From Streptomyces sp. NRRL S-455 (GTDB lineage: Bacteria > Actinomycetota > Actinomycetes > Streptomycetales > Streptomycetaceae), in NCBI RefSeq assembly GCF_000717875.1, contig NZ_JOCT01000002.1, positions 186,001 through 250,000 on the forward strand: a stretch of 64,000 nt of DNA. The letters run 5' to 3'. Of this stretch, positions 60,081 through 64,000 are shown one piece after another. The notes below the pieces were generated by a model. The model worked only from the letters and a program-made list of their open reading frames with translations. It had not been told where the DNA came from and searched no databases. Numbering within the stretch: the first letter of the stretch is position 1; every line of letters starts with the position of its first letter. A program made the translations under genes and the position numbers.

Positions 60081-60392
60081 TCAGCGCTCGTCGGGGGCCT
60101 CGTCACCCGCGATCACGGCGGGTCGTGGTGGCCCTCCGGCGGCCGGGACGGTCGTGGGAGTGAGGGTGAGTTTGACGCGCTGCGTCTGCGCGTTGGCGTA
60201 AGCGCCCTTCGTGCTCGCGTCGACCACCCAGAACCGGACCTTGGCGTTCGGGTCCGCCTCGCGGGTGACCGCGGCGGTCGCCTCGATCTCGACGGGGCCG
60301 GCCTCGAACCGGATGACCTCGCCGGCGCCGTCCGCCAGCGCGGTGGTCAGCCGGCCACGCAACTCACGGATCATGTCGGACAGTTCGATCAC
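60081..60392 (-). CDS. Trypsin-co-occurring domain 2 (trypco2) family protein
   Basis: A 103-residue soluble protein: IELSDMIRELRGRLTTALADGAGEVIRFEAGPVEIEATAAV is a typical trypco2 start, followed by VRFWVVDASTKGAYANAQTQRVKLTLTPT. Trypco2 domains (known from comparative genomics) occur next to trypsin-like proteases in NTP-dependent conflict-type systems and are thought to be substrates or adaptors of the protease. GTG 60392 has GAGGGGG upstream; GTG 60410 would add six residues. It is directly upstream of the 1762-residue fusion gene, with only a 10-base gap. Confidence 0.85.
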   Translation of the reverse strand: MIELSDMIRELRGRLTTALADGAGEVIRFEAGPVEIEATAAVTREADPNAKVRFWVVDASTKGAYANAQTQRVKLTLTPTTVPAAGGPPRPAVIAGDEAPDER

Positions 60393-60419
60393 GATGGCCC
60401 CCTCGTGCACGCGACCGCG

Positions 60420-61943
60420 CTACCCGGATGCTACCGACCCGGGCCCTTCCCCGAGGTCTTTCCTGAGCTCCCGCTTGAGAATCTTCCCGCTGGCGTTGCG
60501 CGGGAGGCTCTCCACGAACAGCACCCGCTTCGGGACCTTGAAGGGGTCGAGCTTCTCGCGGACATGGCCGATCAGTTCCGTCTCCGTGACCTCGCCCCGC
60601 GGGACGACGACGGCCGTGACCGCCTCGATCCAGCGCTCGTCGGGCTGGCCCACGACAGCCGCCTCGGCCACCTGGGGATGCGTGTACAGGGCGTCCTCGA
60701 CCTGGCGGGAGGCGATCAGTACGCCGCCGGAGTTGATGACGTCCTTCACCCGGTCGACGATCGTGTAGTAGCCGTGCGCGTCGCGCACCGCGAGGTCGCC
60801 GGAGCGGAACCAGCCGTCGCGGAAGGCCTCGGCGGTCTCCTCCGGCTTGTCCCAGTAGCCCTCGCAGAGTTGCGGAGAGCGGTAGACGATCTCGCCGGAC
60901 GCGCCGTCGGGCACGTCCTTGCCGTCCTCGTCGACCACGCGCGCGTCGACGAACAGCACGGGACGGCCGCAGGAGTCCATGCGGCCCTTGTGTTCGTACG
61001 GGGCGAGGACCATGGCGAGGGGGCCGATCTCGCTCTGCCCGAAGCAGTTGTAGAAGGCCAGTTCCGGCAGGCGTTCCCTCAGCCGTTCCAGCACGGGGAC
61101 CGGCATGATCGACGCCCCGTAGTACGCCTTGCGCAGGCCGCTCAGGTCACGGGTGGCGAAGTCGGGGCGGTTGGACAGTGCGATCCAGACGGTGGGCGGG
61201 GCGAACAGGCTGTCCACACGGCCCGCCTCGACCAGGTCGAAGAGCCGGTCACCGTCGGGGGCGTCGAGGATGATGTTCGTCGCTCCGACCGCGAGGTAGG
61301 GCAGCAGGAAGACGTGCATCTGCGCCGAGTGGTACAGGGGCAGCGAGTGCGCGGGACGGTCACCCGCACTGAGGTCGAGGGCGGTGATCGCGCTCAGGTA
61401 CTCGTGCACCAGCGCCCGGTGCGTCATCATCGCGCCCTTGGGCAGGGCGGTCGTGCCCGAGGTGTACAGCAGTTGCACCAGGTCCTCGGTGCGCGGCTCG
61501 GGCCCGTCGTACGCGGCCGCCCCGGTCAGCCGTGCGAGCAGCGAGTCGTCGGCGTCGCGCAGCGGCAACGCGCGCGCCCCGTCCGGGAGTCGCCCGGCGA
61601 GGTCCGGGTCGGTGAGGACCAGGGAGCTGCCGGACTGGCCGATGATGTAGGCGAGGTCGTCACCCGTGAGGTTCTGGTTGACCGGCACGTGCACCAGCCC
61701 GGCGCGGGCGCAGGCCAGGAAGGCGATCAGGTAGGCGTCGGAGTTGTGGCCGTAGGCGCCGACCCGGTCCCCGGGGGACAGTCCCTGCCCGAGGAGGACG
61801 CTCGCCGCGCGGGAGACGGCGGTGTCCAGTTCGTCGTACGTCCAGGTCCGTTCGCCGTACTCGACCGCGACGCGCGCCGGGGTGCGCCGGGCGCTGCGCC
61901 GCAGGATGCCATCAACCGTGCTGCCGTGTCCGGGCGTCGTCAT
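60420..61943 (-). CDS. Fatty acyl-CoA synthetase (FadD-type)
   Basis: A 507-residue ANL-superfamily CoA ligase. Motifs seen: VQLLYTSGTTALPKGAMMTH, YNCFGQSEIGPLAM, YWDKPEETAEAF ... WFRSGDLAVRDAHGYYTIVDRVKDVI and NASGKILKREL (catalytic Lys). The C-terminal KILKREL block fits medium or long-chain fatty acyl-CoA ligases. It ends 28 bases upstream of the trypco2 start, on the same strand, and runs in the same direction as the downstream CoA ligase, so the conflict-type operon might be partly read through from the catabolic operon. Confidence 0.93.
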   Translation of the reverse strand: MTTPGHGSTVDGILRRSARRTPARVAVEYGERTWTYDELDTAVSRAASVLLGQGLSPGDRVGAYGHNSDAYLIAFLACARAGLVHVPVNQNLTGDDLAYIIGQSGSSLVLTDPDLAGRLPDGARALPLRDADDSLLARLTGAAAYDGPEPRTEDLVQLLYTSGTTALPKGAMMTHRALVHEYLSAITALDLSAGDRPAHSLPLYHSAQMHVFLLPYLAVGATNIILDAPDGDRLFDLVEAGRVDSLFAPPTVWIALSNRPDFATRDLSGLRKAYYGASIMPVPVLERLRERLPELAFYNCFGQSEIGPLAMVLAPYEHKGRMDSCGRPVLFVDARVVDEDGKDVPDGASGEIVYRSPQLCEGYWDKPEETAEAFRDGWFRSGDLAVRDAHGYYTIVDRVKDVINSGGVLIASRQVEDALYTHPQVAEAAVVGQPDERWIEAVTAVVVPRGEVTETELIGHVREKLDPFKVPKRVLFVESLPRNASGKILKRELRKDLGEGPGSVASG

Positions 61944-62053
61944 GACACATGATCCTCGGTCCCCCGCCGGGGGAGGTCAAGGACCGGCCGGCTCGACCCC
62001 GCCGCGGCCGGAGGCGTCCGGCGAAGTACGCCATCCGGGGCGGCGCCCCCGTG

Positions 62054-63616
62054 TCACACCGGGCGGGTCCGGCCCTCCCAGTACGGCTCGCGCAGCCGCC
62101 GCTTGTACAGCTTGCCGTTGGGATCGCGGGGCATCTCGGCGATGAAGTCGACGCTCCTGGGCCGCTTGTAGCCGGCGAGCCGGTGCGCGCAGTGGTCGAG
62201 GATGTCGGCCGCGAGGGCGGGCCCGGGCCGGTGCCCCGGGGCCGGTTCGACGACCGCCTTCACTTCCTCGCCCCAGTCCTCGTGCGGGATGCCGAAGACG
62301 GCGGCGTCCGCGACGGCGGGGTGCGCGAGCAGGGCCGACTCGATTTCGGCCGGGTAGATGTTGACGCCGCCGGAGATGATCAGGTCGATCTTGCGGTCGC
62401 GCAGGAAGAGGTAGCCGTCCTCGTCGAGATGGCCGAGGTCGCCGACGGTGAAGAAGTCGCCGATGCGGTTCTTGCGGGTCTTGGCCTCGTCCTTGTGGTA
62501 GGAGAATCCGCCGGTGTTCATCTTCATGTAGACGGTGCCGAGTTCGCCCGGGGGCAGGCGGTTGCCGTCGTCGTCGAAGATCGCGAGTTCGCTGATGGGC
62601 CAGGCCTTGCCGACGGTGCCGGGCTTCTTCAGCCAGTCCTCGGCCGTGGCGAAGGCACCGCCTCCCTCGCTGGCCGCGTAGTACTCCTCCACACAGGGGC
62701 CCCACCAGTCGAGCATGGCCCGCTTCACGTGGTCGGGGCATGGGGCCGCACCGTGGATCGCGTGCCGCATGGAGGAGACGTCGTAGCCGTCCTTCACCTC
62801 GTCCGGCAGGGCGAGGAGGCGGTGGAACTGGGTGGGGACCATATGGGTGTGGGTGCAGCGGTGGCCGTCGATGAGGCGGAGCATCTCCTCGGGTGTCCAC
62901 TTGTCCATCAGGACCAGGCGGTGGCCGATGTGCAGGGACGCGCCCGCGAACTGGAGGACGGCCGTGTGGTACAGCGGTGAGCACACGAGGTGCACGTTGC
63001 CGTCGAACGGCCGGATGCCGAAGATGCCGAGGAAACCGCCGAGGTAGGCCTGCTCCGGGGGTTTGCCGGGCAGTGGGCGGCGGATGCCGCGCGGGCGGCC
63101 GGTGGTGCCCGAGGTGTAGTTCATGACCCAGCCGAGGGTGCGGTCGGAGGGCGCCGACCCGGGCTGTCCGTCGAGGAGTTCGGTGTACGGGCGGAAGCCC
63201 TCGACCGCGCCGACCGCGTACCGGTGGGTCGCCGGGAGGCCGGCTTCGTCGGCTGCGGCACGCGCGGCAGCGGCGAAGCGCTCGTGGGCGAGGAGGACCT
63301 TGGCGCCGGAGTCGGAGACGATCCACGCGATCTCCGGCCCGACCAGGTGGTGGTTGACGGGAACGAGGTAGAACCCGGCCTGGCTGGCGGCGAGATAGGC
63401 GGTGAGGAACTCGACGCCGTTGGGAAGGACCACCGCGAGGGTGTCGCCGCGGTCCAGCCCGGCCGCGCGCAGGCCGTGCACGAGGCGGTTGGCGTCGGCG
63501 TGCAGACGTCCGGCGGTCCACTCCTCGCCGTCGGGTGCGACGAGCACCTTGCGGTGGGGGTCCTGTGTGGCCTGGGCCCAGAAGCCCGCCGGGGGTGTGC
63601 TCACCGGTGTGCTCAT
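62054..63616 (-). CDS. Acyl-CoA synthetase (FadD-type)
   Basis: A 520-residue ANL-superfamily CoA ligase. Motifs seen: VMNYTSGTTGRPRGIRR, EEYYAASEGGGAFAT (in the position of the A5 motif), NTGGFSYHKDEAKTRKNRIGDFFTVGDLGHLDEDGYLFLRDRKIDLI and the A10-like DPNGKLYKRRLRE. The short N-terminus (MSTPVSTPPAGFWAQATQDP) is typical for long-chain type ligases. ATG 63616 overlaps the upstream stop (ATGA) of the nitronate monooxygenase-like gene. It is co-oriented with the fadD gene downstream after about 110 bases. Confidence 0.93.
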   Translation of the reverse strand: MSTPVSTPPAGFWAQATQDPHRKVLVAPDGEEWTAGRLHADANRLVHGLRAAGLDRGDTLAVVLPNGVEFLTAYLAASQAGFYLVPVNHHLVGPEIAWIVSDSGAKVLLAHERFAAAARAAADEAGLPATHRYAVGAVEGFRPYTELLDGQPGSAPSDRTLGWVMNYTSGTTGRPRGIRRPLPGKPPEQAYLGGFLGIFGIRPFDGNVHLVCSPLYHTAVLQFAGASLHIGHRLVLMDKWTPEEMLRLIDGHRCTHTHMVPTQFHRLLALPDEVKDGYDVSSMRHAIHGAAPCPDHVKRAMLDWWGPCVEEYYAASEGGGAFATAEDWLKKPGTVGKAWPISELAIFDDDGNRLPPGELGTVYMKMNTGGFSYHKDEAKTRKNRIGDFFTVGDLGHLDEDGYLFLRDRKIDLIISGGVNIYPAEIESALLAHPAVADAAVFGIPHEDWGEEVKAVVEPAPGHRPGPALAADILDHCAHRLAGYKRPRSVDFIAEMPRDPNGKLYKRRLREPYWEGRTRPV

Positions 63617-64000
63617 GACTGGCCGCTCCCTCGGGCGATGCGGTTGATGCGGTCCACTGCCTGTTCGAAGCCGCGGGTGAGGTCGTCGAAGACGGCCTGG
63701 ACGCTGCGTTCGCTGTTCATCCGGCCGACGATCTGCCCCACCGGGGTGCCGAGCAGGGGTTCGACCTCGTACTTCTGGATGCGCGAGACGGCCTCGGCGA
63801 CGAGCAGGCCCTGCAGCGGCATGGGAAGCGTTCCGGGCCCTGCCGGGTCGTCCCAGGCGTCCGTCCACTCGGTGCGCAGCTGGCGTGCGGGCTTGCCGGT
63901 CAGCGCGCGGGAGCGGACGGTGTCGCCGGAGCCGGCCGCGAGCAGTTTGCGGGTCAGGGCCGGCGAGTGGAGATCCGCTTCTGTGGTGGTCAGCCATATG
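63613..64000 (-). CDS. NAD(P)H-dependent flavin oxidoreductase / nitronate monooxygenase-like, N-terminus outside window
   Basis: The C-terminal 128 or so residues of a TIM-barrel flavoprotein of the nitronate monooxygenase/enoyl-reductase type. Visible segments include TTEADLHSPALTRKLLAAGSGDT, RALTGKPARQLRTEWTDAWDD, LPMPLQGLLVAEAVSRIQKYEVEPLLGTPVGQIVGRMNSERS, typical of the C-terminal part after the FMN-binding region. The gene continues past the right end of the window. Its stop overlaps the start of the acyl-CoA synthetase gene (ATGA), so the two are coupled. Confidence 0.85.
   Translation of the reverse strand, partial: IWLTTTEADLHSPALTRKLLAAGSGDTVRSRALTGKPARQLRTEWTDAWDDPAGPGTLPMPLQGLLVAEAVSRIQKYEVEPLLGTPVGQIVGRMNSERSVQAVFDDLTRGFEQAVDRINRIARGSGQS

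Noticed and set aside
57699..61952. Plus-strand ORF of 1417 codons opposite the trypsin/STAND, trypco2 and CoA ligase genes
   Set aside because: It is the antisense of three recognised genes, lacks domain motifs and has Gly/Arg/Val-rich low-complexity composition typical of mirror frames in high-GC DNA.

Overview
The window is a stretch of a Streptomyces linear chromosome. The DNA is very GC-rich with strong third-position GC bias, start codons are often GTG (occasionally TTG), and the gene content is typical of the genus: an SsgA-like division protein, a chaplin with a sortase signal, ClpP3/ClpP4 with PopR, a SigB-family sigma factor with its anti-sigma kinase, tyrosinase, a family 19 chitinase and an NsdA/NsdB-type regulator. 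From memory, the order ssgC, clpP3-clpP4-popR, sigL, chiF, chpB, nsdB follows the S. coelicolor SCO7289 to SCO7252 segment, so this is probably the equivalent accessory arm region of a related species. No tRNA, rRNA, CRISPR array, transposase or integrase was seen.

Layout. 1-9.7 kb: an unrecognised partial gene, ssgC, small membrane and hypothetical proteins, an aldo/keto reductase, the tyrosinase pair melC1-melC2, an RNase HI, VOC proteins, a zinc alcohol dehydrogenase, a secreted SGNH-like lipoprotein and a phosphotransferase. 9.8-13.98 kb: a proteolysis and stress block (clpP3, clpP4, popR, a SigL-like sigma factor, a convergent anti-sigma kinase). PopR-box-like and SigB-type promoter elements are visible. 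14.1-22.7 kb: three overlapping genes (46-aa membrane protein plus two PRC-barrel proteins), a DUF6777-like protein, a streptophobe membrane protein, and a kinase / TRVVSPE-repeat protein / FHA-ABC transporter operon. 22.9-36.2 kb: metabolic and secreted genes (three aldo/keto reductases in total in the window, LysR, adenosine deaminase, PI-PLC-like protein, chitinase with DasR-like boxes) and a long chaplin. 36.5-46 kb: secreted peptidase, bacterial eRF1-like protein, a PAS-PP2C phosphatase and a phosphotransferase-like gene that each carry a rare TTA codon and flank nsdB, then a two-domain universal stress protein and an orphan DUF397 protein.

46.1-64 kb: an acyl-CoA catabolic locus (two thiolase/lipid-transfer proteins, DUF35, enoyl-CoA hydratase, three acyl-CoA synthetases, a partial nitronate monooxygenase-like gene) is split by an unrelated block. 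That block holds an LTA-synthase-like membrane sulfatase, an alpha/beta hydrolase and a two-gene operon. The operon encodes a trypsin-co-occurring domain protein (trypco2) and a 1762-residue protein that joins a trypsin-like protease, an NB-ARC STAND ATPase, TPR repeats and a C-terminal HExxH domain of the peptide-hydroxylase/FxSxx type.

The strongest candidates for an under-described system are that operon (a single-chain relative of NTP-dependent conflict or peptide-modification systems) and the kinase / multi-TRVV / FHA-ABC module, which looks like a phosphothreonine-FHA circuit with a dedicated multivalent ligand. ClpP4 lacking the usual catalytic histidine is a third point of interest.
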